From the NCBI GenBank assembly GCA_910585005.1, contig CAJUCN010000009.1, positions 62,001-126,000 of the forward strand: a DNA stretch of 64,000 nucleotides, written 5' to 3'. The notes under the pieces were generated by a model. It worked only from the letters and a program-made list of their open reading frames with translations. It ran no database searches and had not been told where the DNA came from. The translations under genes were made by a program, and so were the position numbers. Shown in pieces: positions 9,099 through 17,176 of the stretch. Origin of the DNA: an uncultured Lachnospiraceae bacterium (GTDB lineage Bacteria > Bacillota > Clostridia > Lachnospirales > Lachnospiraceae). Each line of letters opens with the position of its first letter. Position 1 is the stretch's first letter.

Positions 9099-9160
9099 AA
9101 AATCTCTCCTTGCCGCGTAGAATCCAACCAATTCCAAAGCCTGGCTGTATATTGCAGTAT

Positions 9161-9189
9161 ATCATACCCCCATTTCAAAATCCATTCAA
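9161..9189 (-). promoter_or_regulatory. sigma-A type promoter of the EEP gene
   Basis: Minus strand: TTGAAT, 17 bp, TATGAT, about 60 bp before the proposed GTG start at 9098. Its position agrees with the shortened start. Confidence 0.6.
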
Positions 9190-9337
9190 ACCCATAAACT
9201 GCCCTTTTCCCTTTGCCTTTTGCTGCATCCTAGTTTTCCTTTTATAAGTTGTTATGATATCTTACGGGATATGATTAATTACTACTTTTCGCTTAAATAA
9301 TTAAAACAAATAGACAAGAAGACTATACACCATACCT

Positions 9338-10669
9338 TTATGTGATTTTTTTGTATTGAATAATAAAAGCAATTCCCAAAAATATATCAGCGCCTATCCA
9401 TGCCCAAACTTCTCCCCAAAAAATTCCTTTATACCCAATTACCGGACATATAAGATATGCAAAAAATATACGCATAACAGACTGAATTACACTGGACAGC
9501 ATTGGAATAATAGTATTTCCAATTCCCTGCAAACAAGAACGACAGATATAAAGAAAATACAACATCGGGAAAAAGAAAGCTAAAATAATCAGATAATCAT
9601 ATCCATAACGTATTGTTTCTTCTAATGTCTCTTTAGATGTGTTGGAAAAAAAGCTTAATATATTTTGCCCAAATACAATCATGATAAAAGACATCATTAC
9701 AGCAGTAATTACACCTATACTCAATATGGAAAAGAATCCTTGCAATATTCTTCTGTTTTTATTAATTCCTTTGTTCTGTGCTGTATATGTAAGGATCGTA
9801 TAACCATAGGAGGAAGCTGCAATTTCAAGTAAAATATATATCTTATTTGCCGCTATATATCCAGCAATAAACAATATATCAAATCCGTTAATAACATATT
9901 GTATTGCAAGTCCTCCCACCGATGTTATTACATTTTGAAGTCCTATTGGCAAGCCCACAGCCAATTGATTGATTAAAATTTTTTTATCTATTTTCTTATC
10001 TTTTGAACTTATTTTTACCCCAGTCCTTTTAATCATACTCCAACAAAATATTAATGACATGAATTGTGCTAAAACAGTACCATAAGCTGCCCCACCAATT
10101 CCATATTCTAATATATATAGAAAGAAAATATCTAAAAATATATTTCCAAAGGACGACAATAAAACTGCAATAAATGATAATGCACCATTTCCCAACGCCC
10201 TTAAAATTGCCAATAACATATTATTAAAGAAAAAAATCGGAATGCTAGCATAAAGAATTTGTAAATAAGACTTTGCCAATACATTAATTGCATAAGGCAC
10301 CCGCATAATGTCTAGCACTGACGAAAGCGTATTTAGACAAATCACCTGTAAAAGAAAACCTATTGCCAAAGATAATACTAACGCATTATAAATGGACTGC
10401 CGTAAAAGTTCTTTTTGCCTCATCCTTGAACTTTGCGATATACACACTGAAAACCCCTGTGTTATACCTTGTATAAATCCAAATACCAAAAAGACGTACC
10501 ATTCTATAGATCCTAAAGCTGCTAACCCGTTTACACCTAATCTTCTACCTACAATTAACGCGTCTATAAACAAATACAATTGTTGGCAAATATTCCCAAG
10601 CATTAATGGAATGGAAAATTTCACTATTACCTTCCACATACTTTCTTGTGTCATATCAACTGCATTCAT
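9338..10669 (-). CDS. MATE family efflux transporter (AT-rich)
   Basis: Twelve-helix Na+- or H+-driven multidrug/toxin exporter of the clostridial DinF/NorM branch. It opens with NAVDMTQESMWKVIVKFSIPLMLGNICQQLY, the usual MATE start, and carries DALIVGRRLG in helix 2. I start at 10669 (ATG after AATGGAGACTAT) rather than the TTG at 10729. The gene is clearly more AT-rich than its neighbours, with many AAA, ATA, TTA and AAT codons, suggesting transfer. It sits beside a decayed kinase remnant. A second MATE gene at 62306-63655 has normal composition. Confidence 0.9.
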   Translation of the reverse strand: MNAVDMTQESMWKVIVKFSIPLMLGNICQQLYLFIDALIVGRRLGVNGLAALGSIEWYVFLVFGFIQGITQGFSVCISQSSRMRQKELLRQSIYNALVLSLAIGFLLQVICLNTLSSVLDIMRVPYAINVLAKSYLQILYASIPIFFFNNMLLAILRALGNGALSFIAVLLSSFGNIFLDIFFLYILEYGIGGAAYGTVLAQFMSLIFCWSMIKRTGVKISSKDKKIDKKILINQLAVGLPIGLQNVITSVGGLAIQYVINGFDILFIAGYIAANKIYILLEIAASSYGYTILTYTAQNKGINKNRRILQGFFSILSIGVITAVMMSFIMIVFGQNILSFFSNTSKETLEETIRYGYDYLIILAFFFPMLYFLYICRSCLQGIGNTIIPMLSSVIQSVMRIFFAYLICPVIGYKGIFWGEVWAWIGADIFLGIAFIIQYKKIT

Positions 10670-10840
10670 ATAGTCTCCATTTATTCTCTTGACAGATCTT
10701 GAGAAAACCCTCTCTTCACTTTTTTTCAATTTTAACTTTACTATAACACACTTTTTTTAGCAAATATACCCTATTATAATTTTTAAATTCATTATTTCAC
10801 CAGTCACGACAACAAAAAACAGCAGATTTACTCCGCCGCC

Positions 10841-11014
10841 CTACTCACTTCCTATTCTCATGTCATTCTCCATCATTGCTTGGATTTCCTTCCTGCTACA
10901 CTTTGGGATTGCTTCACAAGCATTGAGTAGCAGGTTGCTCATAATCACATTCATATCATGCCGCATAGACTTGTAGACGTCGTTGGCATTCTTCTGCCTG
11001 CACCCTATTTTTCA
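10841..11014 (-). pseudogene. Remnant of a GHKL-type sensor histidine kinase
   Basis: A 57-codon open stretch ends in TAG at 10841. It reads NANDVYKSMRHDMN, which looks like the H-box of an AgrC-like kinase (MRHD carries the phospho-accepting His). It then runs straight into VIMSNLLLNACEAI, which looks like the N-box of the ATPase domain. In an intact kinase these are separated by roughly 70-100 residues, so an internal deletion appears to have fused them. No start codon or N-terminal sensor is visible upstream; an in-frame TGA lies at 11012-11014. Identification rests on two short motifs only. Confidence 0.5.
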
Positions 11015-11073
11015 CCATTATACACTTTTAGACAATTACTGGCAAGAACTCCCCCCTCTGCTGCCCGCAGCAA

Positions 11074-11117
11074 AAAAAGTGCAAAGCCCCTGATATTTCA
11101 AGAGGCTTTACACTTTT
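11074..11117 (-). terminator. Intrinsic terminator after the tandem GH42-like genes
   Basis: The arms AAAAGTGCAAAGCC and GGCTTTACACTTTT pair as a long stem with a loop of about 16 nt. The A-rich left flank gives a U tract on the minus strand. It begins just after the stop at 11134. The AT-rich arms would also allow termination from the other direction. Confidence 0.7.
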
Positions 11118-11133
11118 CCCTTTGATCATTTCT

Positions 11134-12879
11134 CTATTTCTTCAACTCAAGTACATAATTAAATCCCGGCATCATCTCCAGTGTCACTTTGCCATCCGCC
11201 ACCGGAATCTCCGTACCTTTCACCAGATCCTTCACTGCTTTCACTCCATCGGCTACCTTTAAGCCAACGCTCTCTGCATAGGGAAGGTCAGAGCGCACGA
11301 TCACTTTATCATTGTCATAAGCAAAAAGCTGTACCTGGGAAGGCCCGTCAAGGACTACAGGCATTTCTTTGCTAAGCAGTCCCCTGATCACATTCAGCAC
11401 TTCTACCGGATAATGGTAAAGATCACCCATATTATCAGGGATGGTAACTATAGCAATGCTGCCTGCCCCATAGCTGCAACGCAAAACTACAGGGAAGTTA
11501 TTGTCCGTTCCATAAGCTGCCGCCAGCTCCCAAATATCGTTGGTGCAGTAATCCATCTGTGGAATCAGGATCGGCTTCATACCGGCATATTTGCCGCCAA
11601 CCGTCACACCGCTGTTTTTGCTGTCCGCATATTCGCTGACCAGGGCTTTCCTGGAGGAATATTTCACATTCACGAACTCTTTGAAGGCATCACCCATCTT
11701 TCTTACAAAACCGCTGGTCACCACCACGGATGCGCCATCTAACATACTCTTTTTCATCTTGGCAACAATATCTGCATCATCTGCTGCCCCTTCCGCCAAA
11801 AAGACCACCTTTTCCCCTTCGGGATAATCAATATAGGCTTCAAACGGAATACCGCACATTCCCAGATAGTTGTGGAGATTGTCTTCCCCTCTGCCATTTG
11901 CCGGCCTGTACGCTGCTGCACCAACCGGATTGCCAAGCTTTCCTAAATATTCATCCACTTCCTTAAACAGTTCTCCTACCGCCGGTGCAAAAAGCCTGAA
12001 AGCCGGGTCTTTGATCATGGAATCCAGACAGAATAAGGTAACTTCCTTCGCCTTGGCAAATAAGGTAAGATATCCCTGCTCCAAGTAGGAGGTCAGGTTG
12101 TAAGTACATTCATAAGGGTCAAACCATCCTCCCAGGTTCCGTCCAGGCGCTGCGCTTTCCAGGTAACGCATCACGAAATAACTTAAGTATTTGGGAAGGT
12201 GCTGCGCCGCATAAGTAGGATTCCTGGTCTCTGTCCCTGTGTAGATAGAGTCAAACAATGCCGGTTCCATCTTAAGGTCATAGCCTGTCTCATTAAATAC
12301 TTCATACCACTGAGGGAATTTCACGATCACGTTGATATCCGGGTTGACCTCCTTGGCTGTCTTCATCACGATCTCTTCCGTAATCTCCCTCTTTTCATCC
12401 AGGCGGAACTGGGACCATGTACGGTCACCTTTTTTTGCCACACAGTCCTTGCAGCGGCAGTTTAAGAAATAAAAGTCGTCAAAAATCAGTTCGTCAAACA
12501 CTTCTGCATTTAAGGCAACTGCTTTTCTTAAGATCTCCCGTCCTTCCGGGTTGGAATAACACAGAGAGATAAAGCCGTCCTCATTGGTCTCCCCTGCACA
12601 GGTTGTGATACCGCCGGATGTCGCAATCCCTTTGCTCTCAAAGTACTCTTTCGCCTTAAGAAGCTGCTCCTTGGTTGCCCAATTCATACCTCTGTAGCAC
12701 TCTACATAAGCACGGCCGATCTTCACATTGTCGTAAAGCAGTTTAAACTTACGGTCAAACTCCTCTAAGTCAATCATGCCGTTAATGTTTGCGACAGGAC
12801 AATACACAGCCACATTAAAATTCTCATAGCTGGTCTTGGCAAGTCTCTGGGCAATACTTTTGTTTTTCATCTTTTCCAT
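11134..12879 (-). CDS. GH42-like TIM-barrel protein of unknown function (paralogue 2)
   Basis: A 581-residue cytosolic protein closely similar along its full length to the upstream gene at 12904-14673. The layout resembles GH42-type glycosidases: an N-terminal barrel (about 1-370), a middle glutamine-amidotransferase-like domain with DGASVVVTSGFVRKMGDAF, and a C-terminal beta domain ending in MMPGFNYVLELKK. A marked motif, ELIFDDFYFLNCRCKDC, holds a CxCxxC group behind an acidic pair and may bind metal or form the active-site rim. I recognise no characterised family. Spacing of 25 bp suggests co-transcription with its paralogue. Confidence 0.72.
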   Translation of the reverse strand: MEKMKNKSIAQRLAKTSYENFNVAVYCPVANINGMIDLEEFDRKFKLLYDNVKIGRAYVECYRGMNWATKEQLLKAKEYFESKGIATSGGITTCAGETNEDGFISLCYSNPEGREILRKAVALNAEVFDELIFDDFYFLNCRCKDCVAKKGDRTWSQFRLDEKREITEEIVMKTAKEVNPDINVIVKFPQWYEVFNETGYDLKMEPALFDSIYTGTETRNPTYAAQHLPKYLSYFVMRYLESAAPGRNLGGWFDPYECTYNLTSYLEQGYLTLFAKAKEVTLFCLDSMIKDPAFRLFAPAVGELFKEVDEYLGKLGNPVGAAAYRPANGRGEDNLHNYLGMCGIPFEAYIDYPEGEKVVFLAEGAADDADIVAKMKKSMLDGASVVVTSGFVRKMGDAFKEFVNVKYSSRKALVSEYADSKNSGVTVGGKYAGMKPILIPQMDYCTNDIWELAAAYGTDNNFPVVLRCSYGAGSIAIVTIPDNMGDLYHYPVEVLNVIRGLLSKEMPVVLDGPSQVQLFAYDNDKVIVRSDLPYAESVGLKVADGVKAVKDLVKGTEIPVADGKVTLEMMPGFNYVLELKK

Positions 12880-12903
12880 AAGATATCATCCTCCTAAAAT
12901 ATT

Positions 12904-14673
12904 TTATTGATAAATCAATTCATAGACATAATTCACACAAGGCGTCATTCCAAAAGTGATCTTCCCGTCCACAACAGGCATTTTTTCACCACTTATAAGC
13001 TCTTTCACCTCGCAGACGCCTTCAGGCAGTTTCAAAGTAACCTGTTCCGCATAAGGAAGATCGGATCTTACGATCGCATGGTCAATTGTTTTACCCTTTC
13101 CTCTTCCATTCCTATAAGTAAAAAGCTGTACCTGGGCAGGCCCTTCCACCATTACAGGTATTTCCTTATTAAACAACCCGCGGATCACATTAAGGACAGG
13201 AGCCGGATAATGGTAAAGGTCAGCCATATTATCGGGCACTGTAATGATACTGATGGTGCCGTCTCCATATTTACAACGCAGCACGATCGGGAAATTATTG
13301 TCTGTCCCATACCCAGCCGCAAGTTCCCAAATATCATTGGTGCAATAGTCAAGCTGGGGAATCATTATCTCTTTCCCACCTGCATACTTCCCACTAATGC
13401 TCACACCGCTGTTTTTACTGTCTGCAAATTCGCTGACCAGGGCTTTCCTGGAGGAATATTTCACATTCACAAACTCGCCAAAGGCATCTCCCAATTTGCG
13501 TACAAAGCCGCTGGTAACAATTACAGATGCGCCGTCCATCATGCTTTCTTTCATCTTAGCAACAATGTCTCCATCATCCGCCGCACCTTCCGCAAGGAAG
13601 ATCACCTTCTCCCCTTCCGGATAGTCAATATATGGCTCAAAAGGAACGCCGCACATTCCAAGATAATTGTGGATATTATCTTCTCCCCTTGCGTAGACCG
13701 GCCTATACGCTGCCACGCCAACCGGATCTCCCAGCTTGCCAAGGTATTCGTCCACTTCCGCAAACAATTCCCCTACTGCCGGTGCAAAAAGCCTGTATTC
13801 CGGCTCATATACCAACACCCCTAGCCCGAAAAGGGTTACTTCTTTCGGTTTTGCAAACAAAGTAAGATACCCCTGTTCCAAGTAAGAGGTCAAATTGTAG
13901 GTACACTCATAAGGGTCAAACCATCCCCCCAGGTTCCGTCCAGGCGCCGCACTATCCAAATAACGCATGATAAAATAACTCAGGTATTTGGGGATATGCT
14001 GCTGTGCATAGCTGGGATTTCTGGTTTCTGTTCCTGTATAAATGGAATCAAACAGCTCCGGCTCTACTTTCAGGTCAAACCCTTCCTCGTCAAAGAACTC
14101 GTACCACTGAGGATACTTCAGGATCACATTGATATCCGGATTGATCTCCTTAGCTGTCTTCATAATAATTTCTTCTGCAATCTCTATTTTTTGGTCTAAA
14201 CGAAACTGTGCCCAGCTCCGGTCTCCCTTTTGTTTCACACACTCTTCGCAACGGCAGTTAAGGAACAAAAAATCATCAAAAATAAATTCATCAAAAATTT
14301 CCGCATTCTGGGCAACCGCTTTCCTTAACGTCTCCCGTCCTTCCGGCTTTGAATAGCACAGAGAGATCCATCCCCCGTCCCTGCAATCTCCACAGGTCAT
14401 AATTCCTCCGGAAGTTGCAATGCCCTTGCTCTCGAAATACTCTTTCATTTTAAGGACTTGTTCCTTCTCGCACCAATCCAATGCACGATAGCATTCTATG
14501 TATGCCCGTCCTACCTTTACATGGTCGCTGATCAGCCTAAAGCGTCTGTCAAAATCGTCAAAATCTGTAATATCCTTAATGACATCCGCCGGACAGTAAA
14601 CTGCCACGTTAAAATTCTTATAACTGCCCTTGGCAAATCTTTGTGCAACACTCTTGTTTCTCATCTTCTCCAT
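12904..14673 (-). CDS. GH42-like TIM-barrel protein of unknown function (paralogue 1)
   Basis: A 589-residue paralogue of 11134-12879, with matching blocks such as YTGTETRNPSYAQQHIPKYL and GGWFDPYECTYNLTSYLEQG. It carries the same FDDFLFLNCRCEEC motif, the same amidotransferase-like middle domain (DGASVIVTSGFVRKLGDAF) and a C-terminal beta domain with a short insert (NGRGKGKTID). No signal peptide is present. The start follows CAGGAGGATTATGGCTT. It is promoter-proximal, with a 32-bp perfect palindrome 25 bp upstream. The pair looks like a recent duplication; a carbohydrate-related role is inferred from architecture only. Confidence 0.72.
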   Translation of the reverse strand: MEKMRNKSVAQRFAKGSYKNFNVAVYCPADVIKDITDFDDFDRRFRLISDHVKVGRAYIECYRALDWCEKEQVLKMKEYFESKGIATSGGIMTCGDCRDGGWISLCYSKPEGRETLRKAVAQNAEIFDEFIFDDFLFLNCRCEECVKQKGDRSWAQFRLDQKIEIAEEIIMKTAKEINPDINVILKYPQWYEFFDEEGFDLKVEPELFDSIYTGTETRNPSYAQQHIPKYLSYFIMRYLDSAAPGRNLGGWFDPYECTYNLTSYLEQGYLTLFAKPKEVTLFGLGVLVYEPEYRLFAPAVGELFAEVDEYLGKLGDPVGVAAYRPVYARGEDNIHNYLGMCGVPFEPYIDYPEGEKVIFLAEGAADDGDIVAKMKESMMDGASVIVTSGFVRKLGDAFGEFVNVKYSSRKALVSEFADSKNSGVSISGKYAGGKEIMIPQLDYCTNDIWELAAGYGTDNNFPIVLRCKYGDGTISIITVPDNMADLYHYPAPVLNVIRGLFNKEIPVMVEGPAQVQLFTYRNGRGKGKTIDHAIVRSDLPYAEQVTLKLPEGVCEVKELISGEKMPVVDGKITFGMTPCVNYVYELIYQ

Positions 14674-14697
14674 AAGCCATAATCCTCCTGATGTCTG

Positions 14698-14729
14698 TAG
14701 AACTTATGACATATATGTCATAAGTTCTA
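14698..14729. promoter_or_regulatory. 32-bp perfect palindrome, probable operator
   Basis: The 32 bases read identically on both strands, centred on TGACATATATGTCA with outer arms TAGAACTTA and TAAGTTCTA. It lies between the start of the first GH42-like gene (14673) and a TATACT hexamer on the minus strand (about 14745). A dimeric or tetrameric repressor here would block the start of transcription. As RNA it would form a perfect hairpin in the leader. No cognate regulator gene is adjacent. Confidence 0.7.
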
Positions 14730-14822
14730 TTTATCCGTGAGTATAGCATAGCACCAATGTCAATCTGATTCTATTATGGTTATATATATTTATTGTATTT
14801 TTCTCTCTATTTAAATGCCATG

Positions 14823-15863
14823 TCACTGCTTTAATCCCACCAGCTCCACTGCATGGGCAATGCCGGGTATACTCTGACCTTCGTTAAAGCTGGTCTTGGA
14901 AAGCAGCGCGCCAGTAGGGACAAATAACACCCGTTTCCACTTCCCTTCTTCCAACTGCTTCAAAATATATGCAGACAACACCACTGCGCTGCAGCCACAG
15001 CCGCTTCCGCCGGCATGAGCGTCCTGGCTCTGATCATAAATTTCCATTCCACAGTCCATGTGTACCTTGGAAATATCCATCCCCTTTTCACGCATCATAT
15101 CCCACAGCGCCTTCTGACCTACGCTTCCCAGATCCCCGGTTATGATCTTGTCATAATCGGAAGGCTGCCGTCCAAAATCCATTAGATTATGGTAAATGGT
15201 ATCGCAGGCCGCAGGCGCCATACATGCCCCCATGTTCATGGAATCCTTCAGGCCAAAATCGACGATCTTCCCTATTGTCAGTCCGGCAACCATTGCCCTG
15301 TCGTGGTCACTCCTGGTACTGCTCAAGATGAAAGCGCCGCTGCCCGTTACTGTCCATGTTGCAGAGAGAGGCCGCTGGTTCCCGTACCCTAATGGGAAAC
15401 GGAACTCTTTTTCAGCGCTGGCAAAATGGCTGGATGTGACACATGCCGCATGTTCCGCCATCCCTCCGGCTATCATCACTGTGGCCATGGAAATGGAAAG
15501 GCCGCAGGTGGAACATGCCCCATACATTCCAACCAGTGGTATCTGGAAAGAACCCACCCCAAAACTGCTTGCAATGGATTGACCAAGAAGGTCACCTGCA
15601 AACAAATACCGGATCCCGCCGCTGTCAATGCCAGATTTCCCTATGGCAAGCTGCAAGGCCTCCTTTTGCAGTGTACTTTCCGCTTCCTCCCAGGTTTCAC
15701 ATCCAAACTTATCATCCACGCCAACTACGTCGAAACAATCGCCAAAAGGCCCTTCCCCTTCCTTGGTCCCAACTACGGACGCGCTTGCTCTTATATAAAC
15801 GGGCACAGGAACCTTAATGCTGCGCTGCCCCTGTTCAAAAATTGCACCTACTGTCGTTTCCAT
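14823..15863 (-). CDS. spoVAD: Stage V sporulation protein AD (SpoVAD)
   Basis: Peripheral, thiolase-fold subunit of the SpoVA channel that binds dipicolinic acid. Typical blocks are ASASVVGTKEGEGPFGDCFD near the N-terminus, FAGDLLGQ, VGMYGACSTC with the thiolase-position cysteines, HFASAEKEFRFPLGYG, and GGSGCGCSAVV near the C-terminus. Length (346 aa) is normal. The ATG is unusual: the Shine-Dalgarno GGAGG is embedded in the downstream arm of a terminator-like hairpin, followed by seven Ts before the start. It stands apart from spoVAC and spoVAE, downstream of the SGNH/MBOAT pair. Confidence 0.93.
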   Translation of the reverse strand: METTVGAIFEQGQRSIKVPVPVYIRASASVVGTKEGEGPFGDCFDVVGVDDKFGCETWEEAESTLQKEALQLAIGKSGIDSGGIRYLFAGDLLGQSIASSFGVGSFQIPLVGMYGACSTCGLSISMATVMIAGGMAEHAACVTSSHFASAEKEFRFPLGYGNQRPLSATWTVTGSGAFILSSTRSDHDRAMVAGLTIGKIVDFGLKDSMNMGACMAPAACDTIYHNLMDFGRQPSDYDKIITGDLGSVGQKALWDMMREKGMDISKVHMDCGMEIYDQSQDAHAGGSGCGCSAVVLSAYILKQLEEGKWKRVLFVPTGALLSKTSFNEGQSIPGIAHAVELVGLKQ

Positions 15864-15912
15864 AAAAAAACCTCCGGATGATTTACTTTTGATTAGCTTT
15901 TCCCATCCGGAG
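15864..15912 (-). terminator. Terminator hairpin overlapping the spoVAD ribosome binding site
   Basis: A perfect 9-bp stem (CTCCGGATG, 15872-15880, with CATCCGGAG, 15904-15912) and a 23-nt loop, followed on the minus strand by seven Ts that abut the spoVAD ATG. It fits an intrinsic terminator for the SGNH hydrolase gene upstream. The same arm supplies the GGAGG of spoVAD, so any read-through message would hide that site. Confidence 0.75.
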
Positions 15913-15956
15913 ATTTTTATTCATTTATCAAAAACTGTGCAAAAATATATTAAAGG

Positions 15957-17162
15957 TCAAACCCCATGGGCCATCAAAAACTGTTTCCACAAATCATTAT
16001 ATACACCAAGAAGATGGATCTGGTCAAACGTATAATCCGCTTTCAGATTGCCCTCCTCATCACAGACTACCTCATTGACATCAACGTAAAAAATCTGTTC
16101 ATTATCCGCCAGAGTTGCCACCGCATTGTTCCGCGCATTGATATTACTGTTATTAAAAATGGCATCGCTGCTGTTCTTTTCCCCGGATACGCGCATCACT
16201 CCCTGAATAATAATCTTGGCATCCGGTTCCAGCCTGCGTAGGGTATCTACCACTTCCGTATATTCCTCCATATAATTTTCCGTAGTCCCCCGGCCCAGTT
16301 CATTGATCCCCACCATAAGATAAATTTTACCGTAATCCTTCGCTGCAAGGGCCTGTTCCACTGTGCCCAGCCCTTTGAAATTCTCCTCCATGACTTTGTA
16401 GATGGTAAGGGAAGTCTCACAGTAAAAGTCTGCATGTTCTGACAGATCGGTATAGTCTCTAAGACCTACCGTCCGGGAATCCCCTATAAATAAAGCATCA
16501 TCAAAATAAGTCTCGTCTACCTGGGAAAAGCCATAGGAAGCCGCCCGGATCACTCCCGCATCTCCATAAATATCTGCTGAAATATGATTCAAATACTCCT
16601 CATGAGTGCTTTCCCGCAGAGGCGCAAGCCTTCCTTCCGGAATCTCTTCCGCTCTTTGGTCAGGAAGATCCGCCTCACTGCCTTCCCCTTCCGGCAAAGG
16701 GCTTTTTTCCGGTTCATCTTCTTCCTCTTCCTGGACTCCCTCTTCCCCTTGTTTAGAAGGATCCTCCCCCACCTCTTCTGGGTTTCTTTCTTCCTGGCCT
16801 TCCTCCTTAGCCGTTTCCTGGGACGGGATTTTCGCTGGCGGGACTTCTTCCCGGTCAGAAGAAACCTGCTCATCCTTTTGTTCCACATCACCCGGATCCG
16901 CCATATCTTCTTGGGATGCTTCCGCCTGGGCTAAGTCCGTATCCATAGGCCCGCTGGTCGTTATACTCCCGTTTTCCAAGACCTGCCAGGGATATATGCC
17001 TTCATTCAATCCTGTAAACATCACCGAAAGAAGCGGCGCTTTAAGGGGTGAATACTCCTGTCCGGCATAAATAGTCCGCCTCCCCCCTGCTGCAATTATC
17101 GTAAAAAAGATCCCAGTGCTTAAAAGCAATAAAAATAATGGGCATTTTTTTATTATTTTCAT
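15957..17162 (-). CDS. Secreted SGNH/GDSL hydrolase with acidic linker
   Basis: Probable partner of the upstream MBOAT protein in O-acylation of an extracellular polymer. An N-terminal membrane segment (residues 5-25) is followed by about 100 Glu/Pro/Lys-rich residues (about 80-185), probably an extended spacer. The SGNH domain has FIGDSRTVGL (catalytic Ser), VGINELGRG (oxyanion Asn) and FDQIHLLGVYN (Asp/His). It starts 15 bp after the MBOAT gene. It may transfer or remove acyl groups, like PatB/DltD-type partners. The terminator for this pair overlaps the spoVAD leader. Confidence 0.87.
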   Translation of the reverse strand: MKIIKKCPLFLLLLSTGIFFTIIAAGGRRTIYAGQEYSPLKAPLLSVMFTGLNEGIYPWQVLENGSITTSGPMDTDLAQAEASQEDMADPGDVEQKDEQVSSDREEVPPAKIPSQETAKEEGQEERNPEEVGEDPSKQGEEGVQEEEEDEPEKSPLPEGEGSEADLPDQRAEEIPEGRLAPLRESTHEEYLNHISADIYGDAGVIRAASYGFSQVDETYFDDALFIGDSRTVGLRDYTDLSEHADFYCETSLTIYKVMEENFKGLGTVEQALAAKDYGKIYLMVGINELGRGTTENYMEEYTEVVDTLRRLEPDAKIIIQGVMRVSGEKNSSDAIFNNSNINARNNAVATLADNEQIFYVDVNEVVCDEEGNLKADYTFDQIHLLGVYNDLWKQFLMAHGV

Positions 17163-17176
17163 TTATTTCCACACTC

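Noticed and set aside
12907..13824. 305-codon plus-strand frame opposite the first GH42-like gene
   Set aside because: Shadow of the strand coding for a full-length paralogue pair.
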